From Nymphaea colorata (Eukaryota; Streptophyta; Magnoliopsida; Nymphaeales; Nymphaeaceae), in NCBI RefSeq assembly GCF_008831285.2, contig NC_045139.1, positions 29,679,206 to 29,743,205 of the forward strand: a DNA stretch of 64,000 nt, in the 5' to 3' direction. The notes beneath the pieces are model-generated. The model was not told the DNA's origin. It did not search any database and saw nothing but the letters and a program-made list of their open reading frames with translations. Both the position numbers and the translations under genes were made by a program. Shown in pieces: positions 38,092 to 50,800 of the stretch; position 1 is the first letter of the stretch, and each line of letters opens with the position of its first letter.

Positions 38092-38098
38092 TATAAAA
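38092..38098 (+). promoter_or_regulatory. TATA box of the F-box/kelch gene
   Basis: CTATAAAAG lies about 690 bp before the start codon, after GA and TTC tracts. Transcription would be expected about 30 bp downstream, giving a long pyrimidine-rich leader. Confidence 0.65.
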
Positions 38099-38365
38099 GT
38101 CTTCCTCCCTTAATCTTCCCGTGATTTCTCTCGACGGAAACTGGTGGGCGTAGATCCCGTTTGTTTCTGTTCCTGATCGCGAGCAGAGTTCCTGATTTCT
38201 CTTCGTGATTTTCCTGATACGGATCGCGACTCCTCGCTCTGTCTATAGGTCCCCCCTCTTCTCCTCCTTCCTCCCTTCCTCTTCCTATCCTTCTCTCTCC
38301 ACGAATTCCTCGCTTTCTCTCTTTCTTGCTCGCTCCCTCCGTCTTTCGCTCTCTCTTTCTCTTTT

Positions 38366-38592
38366 ATGTCGTTCAGTTAGCGTTTGGATCTATTATTTGC
38401 GGAGACCAAAATCGGGAAAGAAGAGAAGAAAAAGAGGGGTCTTTGGCCTTCTCGGAATCTGACTTTTAGGCCGGAATTCTTGTTTCTGCTGAACTGGTCT
38501 TGTTTCCGCGCCTTCTTTCTTGGAGTTCTTTTTCTGTGGCGTATTTGGATCCTTCAGCCTCTCCGATGGAGAATCTGATGCCTTTGTTCTGA
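38366..38592 (+). promoter_or_regulatory. Two short upstream ORFs in the F-box gene leader
   Basis: ATG at 38366 opens a frame of four codons (MSFS, stop at 38378-38380). ATG at 38566 opens one of eight codons (MENLMPLF, stop at 38590-38592). They matter only if this part of the leader is not removed as a 5' UTR intron. A leader intron is possible but no compelling donor was identified. Confidence 0.45.
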
Positions 38593-38780
38593 ATTCGCGG
38601 CCAGACGGTCGGATTCCTCTCCGATTGCGTCTGGATTCGAGGAGTCGGGGAGGAATTGGGGTTGCGTCTCCCCTTAGCGTCGATCGATTCGTTTGGCTCA
38701 TCCAATATTTTGTTCATTCGGGCTTCGTTCCGTCTCCTGAGCAGGCAGCGATTCGGTTGAGAAGGGAGAGATCTGGAAGG

Positions 38781-40112
38781 ATGTTGGATGGCCAATCGTG
38801 CGTGTTTCGGAGGACGTTCGCGTCGTCGTGCGATCCTGAACGGGATTGTTACTTCTCTTCCTGCTCGATCGAGATGAGGCGGGGTTCGGATGGAGAACAG
38901 GAAGCTGGTGACGGTGATGCGGGTGGGCCTACCGGAGGAGGCGGTGTCCGCGGCAAGAGACGCCGTATTCGGCCGTTCCCTGAGAAAAGCCTCGCTACGT
39001 CACCAGGGCTATCGGATTCGAGCCCCGCGTGCCCAAGCGACGACCGATCCGACCAGCAGGAACCGAACTACTCGACGGACGGCGCGCTGATCAACGGGCT
39101 CAATCGGGACATGTCCATCAATTGCCTCGTCCGATGCTCGAGATCGGACTATGGATCGATCTCCTCTTTGAGTCGAAGCTTCAATTCTCTTGTTCGGTCG
39201 GGGTTGCTCTACCGACTGAGGCGGGAGCACGGGATCGTGGAGCACTGGGTTTACTTTGCCTGCAGTTTGGCGGAGTGGCAGGCGTTCGATCCCTACAGGC
39301 AACGGTGGATGCGTCTCCCTCGGATCCCCTCTGGCGAGTGTTTCACCTGCTCCGACAAGGAATCGCTCGCCGTCGGCACAGAATTGCTCGTGTTCGGCAA
39401 GGATGTCAACTCCGTTGTTATCTGGAGGTACAGCATCCTCACGAACTCTTGGTCCCCCGGTCCATCTATGGAGTCACCGAGGTGCTTGTTCGGGTCGGCA
39501 AGCCTCGGCGAGATCGCCATCGTGGCTGGTGGGTGCGATATCAATGGAAGGATCTTCAGCTCTGCTGAGATGTACAATTCGGAGAAAGGGCGTTGGGTCG
39601 CTCTTCCGAGCATGAATTCGCCGAGGAAGATGTGCTCTGGGTTCTTCATGGACGGAAAGTTTTATGTTATAGGCGGTCTGAAGAGCTTGACGGAGCCGCT
39701 GACTTGCGGGGAAGAGCTTGATTTGAAGACAAAGACGTGGAGAACGATTCCGGATATGTCTCCTTGTAAGGGAGAGTTGGCCGGGGCGCCTCCCCTGGTT
39801 GCTGTTGTGAACAACGAGCTCTATGCAGCCGATTATTCAGAAGCCAATGTTATAAAAAAATATGATAAGAAGAACAACACTTGGCACGTCGTCGGAAGGC
39901 TGCCTGAGAGGGCAGATTCGATGAATGGTTGGGGCCTGGCATTCAAAGCTTGTGGCGATCGGGTGATTGTTATTGGAGGGCAAAGAGGTCCCGGCGCGGG
40001 GCACACGGAGTTGAATTGGTGGAAGCCGGCAGAAGGGCCGCCGGAGTGGGATCTGCTTGCAAGAGAGGCATTGGGAAGTTTTGTCTATAATTGTGCAGTA
40101 ATGGGCTGTTGA
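38781..40112 (+). CDS. F-box/kelch-repeat protein (At1g74510-like)
   Basis: Probable substrate-recognition subunit of an SCF (SKP1-cullin-F-box) ubiquitin ligase; its target is unknown. The CDS is a single exon of 443 codons. The N terminus MLDGQSC resembles the MLEG start of this plant subfamily. A basic patch, RGKRRRIR (57-64), could be a nuclear signal. A weak F-box lies at about 104-150, followed by the linker HWVYFACSLAEWQAFDP (155-171) typical of the group. Kelch repeats run from about 180 to 425, with VAGG (248-251), YVIGG (295-299) and VIVIGG (395-400) beta-strand ends, each followed by Trp-containing strands. It ends in SFVYNCAVMGC, the conserved C terminus. The reading frame is open further upstream to 38520 but has no ATG there, so 38781 is the only sound start. 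The coding sequence is clearly richer in GC than its surroundings. Confidence 0.93.
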   Translation: MLDGQSCVFRRTFASSCDPERDCYFSSCSIEMRRGSDGEQEAGDGDAGGPTGGGGVRGKRRRIRPFPEKSLATSPGLSDSSPACPSDDRSDQQEPNYSTDGALINGLNRDMSINCLVRCSRSDYGSISSLSRSFNSLVRSGLLYRLRREHGIVEHWVYFACSLAEWQAFDPYRQRWMRLPRIPSGECFTCSDKESLAVGTELLVFGKDVNSVVIWRYSILTNSWSPGPSMESPRCLFGSASLGEIAIVAGGCDINGRIFSSAEMYNSEKGRWVALPSMNSPRKMCSGFFMDGKFYVIGGLKSLTEPLTCGEELDLKTKTWRTIPDMSPCKGELAGAPPLVAVVNNELYAADYSEANVIKKYDKKNNTWHVVGRLPERADSMNGWGLAFKACGDRVIVIGGQRGPGAGHTELNWWKPAEGPPEWDLLAREALGSFVYNCAVMGC

Positions 40113-42632
40113 GACATTGGTGGTGCTGTTTGCAGACCATTGGGCTCATCAAATATCTGATTCATCAAACTGAGATCATTTTCGGTGCTGAATAATGGGT
40201 TAGGAGAACCCGTGATGTATAGGGTCCGTGATTTCTGTTCATGGGCATGAAGCTCCAGCTGATGGTAATTGAACTGCCGCCGCCATCTTTCCTTTTTCCT
40301 TCTCTCAATTCTCATTTGACGGGTACTCAAGACCTGATAGAATGTTTCTTTCAAGGAACCTTGAGTGAGTTTTCCCTTATTTTCTCCTTTTTATCTTCTT
40401 CTTCTCTCATTATTGAAGTTCGATTTTGTAGCAAACATCAAAATTACTCTCCTTATCTTTTACTATGTGATCTTCGGAAGATTGGCTGGTACAGGGACTG
40501 ATTAATAATTTGCAAGACCTGTACATTTTTTCCAAGCTTGGTTCCCTTTACTCAAGCTTTTGGTAGGAAGGAATCCTCTTCGAGATCATTCTGCAACACA
40601 CAAATGTTTTTATTGATTGCTGGCGTCTATGCAGTCTGGGAGGGTGAAACTGAAAGATGCTTGAAGGGCTCGATTCTTTGTCTTCTATTCTTTGGTCTGT
40701 GGATGTAGCCGAATGTTCTCATGCCATTGTATGTAATTTTTATCAAGATGGAACCTGCCATCTTGCTTACTCTAGCATTAATCTTGTGAACTTGCTTATA
40801 TTTGATGGGCCTTTATTTATCCAGAAAATCCACCTTTGTTTGACAGGGAATAAATATCTGTCAAGCCAGCTGTATAACTGGATTATTTCTTGTTCACTTG
40901 TTTCATAATTTTCGTAGAAGTTTCCCCATCTAACAAATTGCAACTCTAAGTAACACGTTGGCTTCAGGAACCACATGCGCTGATGACCTGGAAAACAGGT
41001 CTGCTTTCACATATTGAATTTATTTAACATTTTACATCTTGGCGAAGGAGTCCTTAAAGGATCTGAATTCCATGGATATGTGCTTTTGTTTGTTGTTGTC
41101 TCCTCTGTGCGGGAGAGTGATCTCAACAGTTCTGGTTGACGTTGTTTTGCTGCTTGTGACTTGTCCACAATTAGTAGCAGAGCATGGATTAGGGTATGCT
41201 TTATAGAATTATCTCGCATCGTCTCTTATTAGTCATAATTCTTAGAAAGTAATTTCTTTTTCGACAGAGATGCATATTTTTTATGAATTGACTTGGGAAA
41301 TTCTGTATCTCCTCTGCATTATAATCTTTATTTTTCAATATTCTGATTAGTCCAACTAGTTGGTTGAGACGGTTATCGACTGACCTGTGTTTAAAACTAG
41401 CCACTAGTTAGTTAGACTGGTCAATTACTCACCTTAATCATTGTTCAGCTGACTGATCCATCCGTGACCTAGAAACATCTATGTGCATTCTAAGTACACA
41501 GTCAAGCAACTTGAACTGGTTGGACCTGCTAGTCCAGCTTGGTCTTTTTAGTGTCTAGAATGACCTTTGTCCAACTTCCGATCTTGACAACTTAGATTGT
41601 AGTTGAAAGACAATGTTTAGATATTAGTCCATTTCTAGTTTTCTACCAATTTTTTGAAATCCTAAGTTGAAACTTGCACCAAGATCAGTTATGTGGTTCA
41701 GGTTCCATAGCATTGATGGTAGGTGATTTCTCTTTTGTTTTCTTTTTCATGAGAAAGTCCTGTTTATGTTAAATTGGCAGTATTGTTTCTTACCAAAATA
41801 TCTAATGTAAGTGCCATGTTTATAATCTTCTATTCTAATGCTTAAGATTCATGAAATGGAAGCATTTTCTGTTGATGTATTGTTCAGAGTGTTGAGGCTG
41901 ATTATGTTATGTCATTATAGTGCCATATGCATTTGGGTGTAACTAATACCATGTTCCGATGTATCTGACTTGATATGCATGCTCATGATTCATATATTGT
42001 CTCCAGTATGTTTCTCCATCTTTGTATTGCATGAAATGCAGAAAGGACTTGTGTTTGAGATGCCTTTCTTGTAGTTTGACGTCAATGTTGTCTTATACAT
42101 TTGATAAGATCCGATTCCCACTGATACCTGACTAATGTTTGCAACTTTTGAGTCTAATGTTCGTGAACGCAATAACATATATTTTCGCATATTTCTGTGA
42201 GTACTCAACTTTCTAGTTGATAGGACTAATAACAAATTGTGGATATGAAGTGTCCTTTTATAAAAGATGCTTTTGTCAATGATACAAGTGTACGGGTGCC
42301 TTTGTATGATTTGCGTTTTTTGCATGTAGCTTGCCACTTTATGGAGTTAGCCTTGATTATAACAGCTAGCTATTTTGGGAATTAGGTGTCTTTAGGTTAG
42401 GAACTGACACTGTACAATGGAGGGTGTAGTCTTCTCTTCCAGACTGTACATAAAGTCCCTTTTTGTTGGAAAATAATACATACTTATTGCTTAAAACCGG
42501 AAGTTAATGGAAGCTTGTGTTAAGGTTCATAGGCATTCTCAAATTATCCGTGTATCTATATTGTTAATGCTTGCATTTCCCTGATGGAGTTCACATTTGA
42601 AATCTCTCTCTTTCTCTCTATCTCTCTCTTTC

Positions 42633-42681
<49 letters not shown>

Positions 42682-44537
42682 TTACATTTTTTTCAAAGAA
42701 GACTAAGCTGGTGAAATGTGGTGGTTGAGCAAGTTTATTGTCTGTTGCAACACACACACACACCTATGTTACTCCTCTGGTCTCTGTTTTTAGTTTCTAG
42801 CTCTGAGCATCATATAAGAATGCCTGTTTTTGTGTACACTGTTTAGGGCATGACTTTATTTTTGTTGTAATCTTAGGTTAAACCATGCTTCTTTGTGTAT
42901 GTGATTCTCTTTTGATGTTTTAAGTTGCTTGCATTCTTAGATCTAATTCAGTTGAAGTTGCAAGAGAGGGTATATTATCGGAGTGATTTTTTGAGTTATC
43001 ATCTGAAGTACTTGTGTTAATATCTCCCTAGAGACGACCTTACATGAATTGGTAACTGTGCTTGCTTGAGTCAAGTCGTTTTGCTTATAAATTGCTTTTG
43101 TAGAAACTAGGCATCCTATGCTTTTTATGCATGGGATTTTGGTGGTTTCAGTTAGAAATTTATCTTTGAAATAGTTTGTTTTGCAAACTCAGAATCATGC
43201 ACAATATTAGGGCTCCAGTCATTTGTCAAAATTTGTAGATCTCGCGGGCTTGGATGCTAAGGAAACGCAGCATATTTTCCTAGGAAGTAGGAAGCGTAAT
43301 GGCATTGGTTTGAAAAAGCGGCTCTAATAAGATCCTGTTTGTTCATTGTCAAAATTTTACTGGATGACATGCCCTTAGCACACGAACAAGATTGAATTGT
43401 AAGCATTACAGTAAGTTCTTGGCTTGTGGTAGACAATTGACAACCATGAACTTGATGATTTACTCAAAATAATCAGTTTAAGTAAACAAGTTGCAGTTGT
43501 TCCATGGAAATACATATATCAGCAGGGATCTTAGTATCTGTCACGAATTCTTCTAATTTATTCTTTTTCTTCATTTTGCGGCTTTGGAAAAGATCCCCAA
43601 CAAAATTCATGTAATTGCACTGTCTTCATTTAACAATCTTTATACAACGCAATGATACTCAGCTTCACTCCGAAGTATTCGTATAACCTTCATATTTCTG
43701 GGTGTTTGTTTAGATGACTTTCCGAGGTATAAATGGTCTCTGTCGGAGTCATGGATTTGGTGTTTGCATGAACTGCTAATGAGCATGCGTATGAGAAGCC
43801 TTAGATTGAAGGAGGCTGGCAAATCAGGCCACATGGGTGCATACGCGTGGGCCCGACTCCTTTCTGAGATGTGTGTACGACTTCAAAAGATTAACCGGAT
43901 ATTTGTTTTCTGGAGTTGAAAGATACTTTGAGGGCGAAACAAATTTCATGCATTTTTAATGAAGAGATTTATCATCTGTAGGAGGAATAATCTGGGGCAA
44001 TACAGAAACCAGGTTGAGCAGTACCTTGTCAGTCTTCCAAAAAGAACCTGGGGTATTGAACCCATGACCTCTTTTTGCTTAAATGTATTAAGTTCAATCC
44101 AATAGCACGGTGACAGATCTCTTGCTATCGAAGCATGGTAGTTTTGAGTGGCTTCATTTAAGATCTTAATTGAGAGGTACAGTATGATTTATCTGCACGT
44201 TTGTGATAGATAATAAATTATGAAAATTAGATAGCTTTTACCCTGAGTTGACTGCTCCTTGTAGTACCGAAGAAAATTTATTTGTTCAACGAACATTAAT
44301 TGAAGCGTGTATCTGGTGGTCTTGTGGATTAAATTTGTCATAGTCATATATTGTTATGGTGGACGTTTGGTGAATGGCCACTACATTGGTTGATTAGCGA
44401 GTTGGCTTAGTGTCTTAAAATGATCCGTCAACAGGCTCTAAGCAAGGATGTCTCAAATGAGATTCAGATTTCTCAAATTCTGCCTGATTTTGTTCCGGAT
44501 TTTTGAAACTGGAAATATGTAATGTTGGTTTCTTCTG
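40113..44537. other. 3' UTR of the F-box gene and intergenic DNA
   Basis: The first few hundred bases are likely 3' UTR. After that I see AT-rich unique-looking sequence with no protein-like frame, and the CT/CA microsatellite at 42601-42681. Confidence 0.4.
42601..42681. repeat. (CT)n(CA)n compound microsatellite
   Basis: CT tract with small interruptions followed by a CA tract. Confidence 0.9.
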
Positions 44538-44708
44538 GGGCCGTTTGGTTAATAAAATGGTTACATACTGTCAATGAACCGGCCTCAAAAAAATGGACAG
44601 TTTTTTGGAAAACTGATTTGGGTGTCTAATGAATCTGCCTCAACTTTTTAGATTTTTTAGGCAGGTTCATGGAACTATATATTACCGTTCCATGAGCCAA
44701 ACAACCAG
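44538..44708. mobile_element. ~170-bp MITE with GGGCCGTTTGGTT / CCAAACAACC ends
   Basis: Left end GGGCCGTTTGGTTAATAAAA and right end TTCCATGAGCCAAACAACCA form imperfect terminal inverted repeats. The interior contains mirrored ATGAACC/GGTTCATGG words. It is related in terminal sequence to 25256-25395. Confidence 0.6.
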
Positions 44709-45477
44709 TGTCGATGGTCTGCTAAATGGTGTAATCAGATCGGGTTCTTGTCTTCGTCTGGTGACAGCAAAAAGCTGTCCACCAAATCTAGCATTATTTT
44801 ATAATTGAATATTTATTAAATTTAGATGTGAAATCCTTGATTAGTGTAAGATAGCTGGAGAAAAATCTAACCCGTTGACATCCTTAGATAAGGATGGTGA
44901 GGTACAATTAAAGCTCCATAACAATCATCTTCAGAGCGACTTGGCATACTTAGAATGTGCTTTGGGTTTATGCTCCATTCGGAATTTGATTCCTTTTTCC
45001 TTTTTTTCTTGGCCATTCTTCTTGCCGGCTATATATTCTTCTCCTTTTCCTTGGTGGTGGGTCTTGTCATTTTTCCTCTCTTTCTAATGCTAACCGTTGC
45101 AAATTAGTGTTTATCTATTCCTTATTGAAGATCAAGAGTCCACTAAACTTAGTTGTTAAAAAAAGCTAAATGCTGTATTCGAGTTCTGGGGTTCTTTCCC
45201 CAGCTTTTCGAAAATTCAAATAACAAGATGGGTCCATTTTTCTTATTGGATATATGAGCATTTGATTTTCGAATATTTTGCCAAAAAAAAAAGCCCCAAT
45301 TTGGATATGAACAAACAAAAAGTTGCTTGCTCAAAAAACTTTTGGTAGACTTCCTGTTATGCGTGATGCATACCTGACTTAAAGCTGCCAAACTTAAGAT
45401 ATTAAGAGTGCCTCCCTGAAAGATTCCTTGATTTTGTGATTGTGATTCTAGATCTTGTGCATGCATGCGGACACGCA

Positions 45478-45536
<59 letters not shown>

Positions 45537-47804
45537 ATTATCACCTCCTTCATCTCAAAGGTAACCTTGCAATTTTGAAGAAACTGCCATTGCTTTCATC
45601 GAGAATTTTGAAGCTTTTGATCATTCCAACTAAAAAGAATATTGATCAAAGTAGCACAGACAGAAAAAAGACGACCTCACAAGATAGATAATCCATATAA
45701 ACAATTACTAGTGGTGAATCAATCAAAGTGATTCCTGCTAAATAAAACAAGAGTGAGCCTTTCCTTTTCGTGTTGGCAAGCTTGGGGATATCAACCCTCG
45801 ATCTGCTTCATATCATGTTACAAGATTTGGCATCGGGATCAGAAAAAAGTTGGTGCTGCTTTCTGTCAATGTCTTAAATCACAAATTAGTGGTCCTTCAG
45901 TGCCCCAGCTCTGCCTGATGGTCCACCATTCTTGTGAATTTTGGCTCTTCAATGGCCCCACTATGGCTTGGGGAAGGATCCACAGCTTTCAAAAGAAGAT
46001 CTATGGGCATCTTTGTTAGGGAGGCACTTCAAAGATAAAGTGTAGCAGAATTTGGAATCCAAAGCCCTACTGGGAGAGGGTGGCCTAAGATAGGAACTCA
46101 GAGAATCGGTTTGGAGTCTGTCCAAACCAGCGAATCACTTCTAGCGAAAGCGTTTAATGTTGCTTTGTTTTATTTCACTAATTGCCCACTTTCATTTTTT
46201 GTTCTAAAAGAATCTTTTTAGCCGATTTATTCGCTTCTAGATATTGTGCCTTTCATGAAGTCATATCTTAGATTTGGGCATGCCACGATTGGCTTCTTGC
46301 TCTTACGTCTGACAATGCCTCATATTATTTCATCTGGGGACGTAAATATATGTTGGATTTCTGACCAGCTTCAATTAATTGGTTATTGCTTAACCACACC
46401 AGGGTTATATATTAGGTTTGGATGCAAAATCGTGTTGAGCTTTTTCCTCCAAATCCGATTTAAATTTGGACCGAACATTGGACAATATCTAGACCATGAC
46501 ATCCCAGGTGCATCGAAAGAAAACATTGGTAATGAAAATGCAAATACCAAGTATTTACGAAACTCATGCCCAAGGATTAGTAAAACCATTTACAACAGTA
46601 GTTTGTTTCTTCACATTGTACGCATTTTTAAAGATGAATATCAAATGTACAAACATTTTTAGATTATATTGGCAACAAAGAGACCTATGTTCCATTGAGC
46701 CTACAAGGGGTATCGGTTATGAAGAATATATAATCCGATCGACTTGACTAATTTTCCAAAGCCCATGGGTATCTTTCTGATAATATATTGCTTAGCTGTA
46801 TTTTTTTTTTACTATCTTTAATGATAGAAACGACAATAGCAATAATGATAATAGTCATATTGTCCGGTTGCTGAGGCTGCTATTGATGGTCTTTTCACCC
46901 CCTAAATCTCCATCATGCGTGCCGGTAATGTCACTTCGGTAGTAGATTCATGAATGGAAAGCTACAGAAGGATAGTACTTTCTATATACCTCATACCTGC
47001 CTGCATCTACGTGACATAATGTACACCCTCTGCTCCTCTCTCGCATCATCAAGCTGCTCTGCTGCATAGTTTCGGCCTTTTGCCTTCTGCAACTCTAATG
47101 GCTTGGGAGTTCGCGTGCTTAAAGCTGCAGAGTTGGTTAGGGAGACATGAAGACCGATGCCCAAGGAAAGGCAAACAGCAGATAAAGACAATTCGAGGGG
47201 TCAATGCCAGATTTGGCCTCACTTGAGCTTCGGAATGACGTAAACTTCTTGGAAGTTTTGGAAAGCTACGACGCCTGTTGCTGTCTGTCTGCTTCCTGCT
47301 CCGTAAGTGAGGGAGAGAGTATACGCCTATATGCCTGCATGCTCTCTACATAGTTAGATTCCTGTACTTGTGGACAGAATTGGAGGGTAATACAGCTAAC
47401 CAAATTACCCAAGTGTAGGCAATTGCCATCTACATTTTACAGTAGCCGATTATAGGCAAGAACTATTGCTAGATCATTTTTCATGCCGCATAAGAAATCG
47501 TGCTAGATCATTTTTAATATTGTTGATGAAGTGCCAACTATTACAGCTTAGATTGTGCTGGGTCAGATGATAAGAACTTAAAGCAATTAACCATCAATAT
47601 TCGGCCAGCCAACAGAACACGTTGACGTTGTCATACATTTTTACACCGTCCAATAATATGCAAGTACTACGTGAAAAGAAGATCCACAACGTAGTTCAAG
47701 CCATAATTCGGGTAAGCACAAAAAAGATCCATTAAAATTCAATTCTCCATTGTGAAAACTATGCTACAATTCTCAATTTTTGACGAACAAAAAAGATAAC
47801 ATGT
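44709..47804. other. Intergenic DNA between the F-box gene and ALG2
   Basis: Contains a MITE-like end ATCTAACCCGTTGACATCC at about 44865-44884, similar to one near 11055, and the GA tract at 45481-45533. Open stretches at 45753-46019 and 46246-46662 have no recognised motif. The part nearest 47804 should include the ALG2 3' UTR. Confidence 0.4.
45481..45533. repeat. (GA)n microsatellite
   Basis: About 50 bp of GA, with one early interruption. Confidence 0.9.
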
Positions 47805-50800
47805 TCAGACCTTTTCATGTAATTCTACAACATATTGGTTTAATCTTTGGCCAAAACTTTTCGTCGAGAACATCTGTGTAACATGATCACGGGCTTGCTT
47901 ACCCATTTCAACCGACATCTCTGGGTTTCTCATAAGTGCAGCCATTGCAGAAGAAAACTGTTGTGGAGTTGGTTCACAAAGAAATCCTGTTGCAGAATGC
48001 TTGATTGTTTCAAGAGGGCCACCACTATTGCATGCAATCACAGGCTTTTGTGCTGCCATAGCCTCCAACGGTACAATGCCAAAATGTTCATCCTGCAAAA
48101 AAAAATATTAGCTGTACTTAAATACATTTAGAATAGAAGAAACACACTTATCATATATTTAAAGTAATTTATCTGGCCCCGAGGGGTGTGGCCCAACTGG
48201 TTGGGCCAGGAGCTGGTTCAAATCTCAACAGTGCCTGCCCTTCATGAAAATCATCGCATGCTAGGACCCTGGGGGGCAGGGCAATGGCCTTGAGGGTTTT
48301 ATGGCCCGGCTGGGAATGAAGTCTCCACCACGGTGATGGTGATAAGTAGGTTCATCTTAGGGAAAGGAGAGCAAGGACAACCTACATTATGTATTCATAC
48401 TCTGTTTTCTTTTTATTATTTTTGTCATGGATATACCAAAGTTGAAGAAACAACTGATTGAGAATACTACCATACCGTTATATTGCTTTTTATTTTGCGC
48501 AAAATACAGTAAGAAGCGTGCTATTTAAACAGATAACAACACACAGTGAATGAAAGTACCATTTTCTTAATCCCAAAAGGCAAAAAAGAATCAAGGTAGA
48601 GAAGGTCATTGATTGAATGGTGCATGAGGGAATGGAAAGCATTACTTGAAATGTAATATTTGATAAGTCTAAAAATGCCAAGAGAGCTTCTAGTTTGCTA
48701 TTTAAAAAAAAAAAAAGAAAAATACAAATGTGCCAATAAGTTTGAACATCTTACTGACCTTTGGGGTGTATATAACACATAAGCATTCAGACAGCAACTT
48801 GTTCCTTTGAGCTGTTGAGCAAGACGTGATAAATTCAACTCGATCAGCAATTCCTTCCCTTACAGCTAAGCTCTTCAGTGCCTCTAGGTACTCAACATTT
48901 TCCACAAGACGTTTGTCATATCCACCTAATGAATGGGATGGAAGTTTTTTAAGTCAGATACACAGGACAAATTCTGCAACAAAACAACATATAACTATTC
49001 TAATCTCTAAGTAAAGAAATTTCTCCTGGAAATTTCACATTTATTTTAAAAATCACATTAAACTAACATGTCATCTTCCAAATTTTTAGTTAACATCCTG
49101 CACGTGTGTTTGTGAGTGTGTGTGTGTGTGTGTGTGTGGTCGTTGTATTGAGGTTGAAAGCACCATTTTAAGGCATTCGCCAAAGCTGAAGTGGTTGGAT
49201 GAATTGTGAACTGGTCAAGTAAATAAATGCAAAAGGTGAACATCATTGGCTAATATGGTCTCATCGAAACAGGACCTAAACCATCCCATCTGCATAACTC
49301 CACAACCATCTTTGCAAACACAAATCCTCCACAACACTATAGCTATTCTAAGATATTTCCTTTTTGGCTGGAGAAATGTGTTTTTGACACAATATCATCA
49401 AATACAGGATTTAACTCATGAAACAAATGCTGAGTTCAGTTTTGAGTCAACAGGACCAGAATAAACATACCTACAATAGTCAATGATGCTCGAGTATCAA
49501 AATCCTCGATGGACCTAAGGATTGAAAATGCTGATATTGCTAACTCAATATTCTTTTTTCTTTCAAAGCGATTTATAGAAAGAAAATTTAACCTGAAAGA
49601 AAGAGACAACAAAATAGAGAAAATACATAGATGCAGCCATTAACTTCAAAATAATTAGTTTTATCCTCATTTGTAAATATAATGTACTGGTTACCTATAT
49701 GACTCAGGCTTACTGAACTGCTCCACATTGACTGCTGGATAGAGAACAGCTGGACGTATACCCTTAGTATGAAGGGATTTGAATGTATTTGCAAAAGTGG
49801 CTGCAGTAAATTTGCTGTTGACCAAAATCAGATCAGCCATCCCTGAGGAGGATTAACCCATTTCAGTGAACGTGAGAAAAAAAAAAAAGAGTGAGTTGGG
49901 GGGGGGGGGGGTGTTGTTGAGGGGCACAGGGTTGGGAGGGATGTATATACTTGGTTCTAGAAGAAATTAAATTTCAGGGTATAACTTGCTTTCAGGTAAG
50001 ATGCAAACCAGTAGTTGCCTCTTCAAGCAGGTCAAATGGCTTCCTATAAATTCTTCTCAGAAGAGTTGAATGTTGTGCCAGCAACAAATCCGGAAAATGG
50101 CAATAAAATACAATCTGAAAAATAGAAGAAACGAAACTGATCCCCCAACTCAAATTTTTTGAAGCATAGAAGTATTAAAACTTGTTCTCCAACTTAATGA
50201 ATTCCCCATATAAGAGTGGTGCACCAGAAAAAAAGATCCAAAACAGCAAGAAAATACAACCTATAGGCTATAGCAGATAAATAACAACTTTAGGTATTAA
50301 AAATATACCTTGGCAAGTCGCTTAATTCTCATGATTGGAATCACAGCAGAAACTTGATCAATCAATACAACGTCAAATTCAGGCCAGAAGAGCAGCACAC
50401 ACAGAGAAACAACTATGCAGCGAACATATGCACATATAACATGGAAATGATGGAACAAATGCCGGGGCAGGAAAGAACCATACACTGTGACTGGAAAATG
50501 TCCTGGACCAACCAAATAAAAAATACTGTGTCATAAGACATAAACTCGTATCGTTCAGTCATCCCAGCAAGTACAAGCAAATGTATAGGGTGGTGTCTAG
50601 GTACATTGACCAACCTCAATCAACTTGTTTGAGAGAGAAATTTGTAAGAAATACGAACCTCCAATTTATACAATCTTTAAGAGTTATAAATGCTCAAAAG
50701 CTGAAAAACTATCCAGTTGTATTTGAAAGCAAATTGCTTGTGATAAGAAGGAACAAACGAGGCAAAAGAATTCAATATCCAAAGGTTAAGATCCCAGAGC

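Noticed and set aside
38520-38780. Upstream extension of the F-box reading frame
   Set aside because: The frame is open but begins at TTG, contains no ATG before 38781, and the extension does not resemble the family N terminus.
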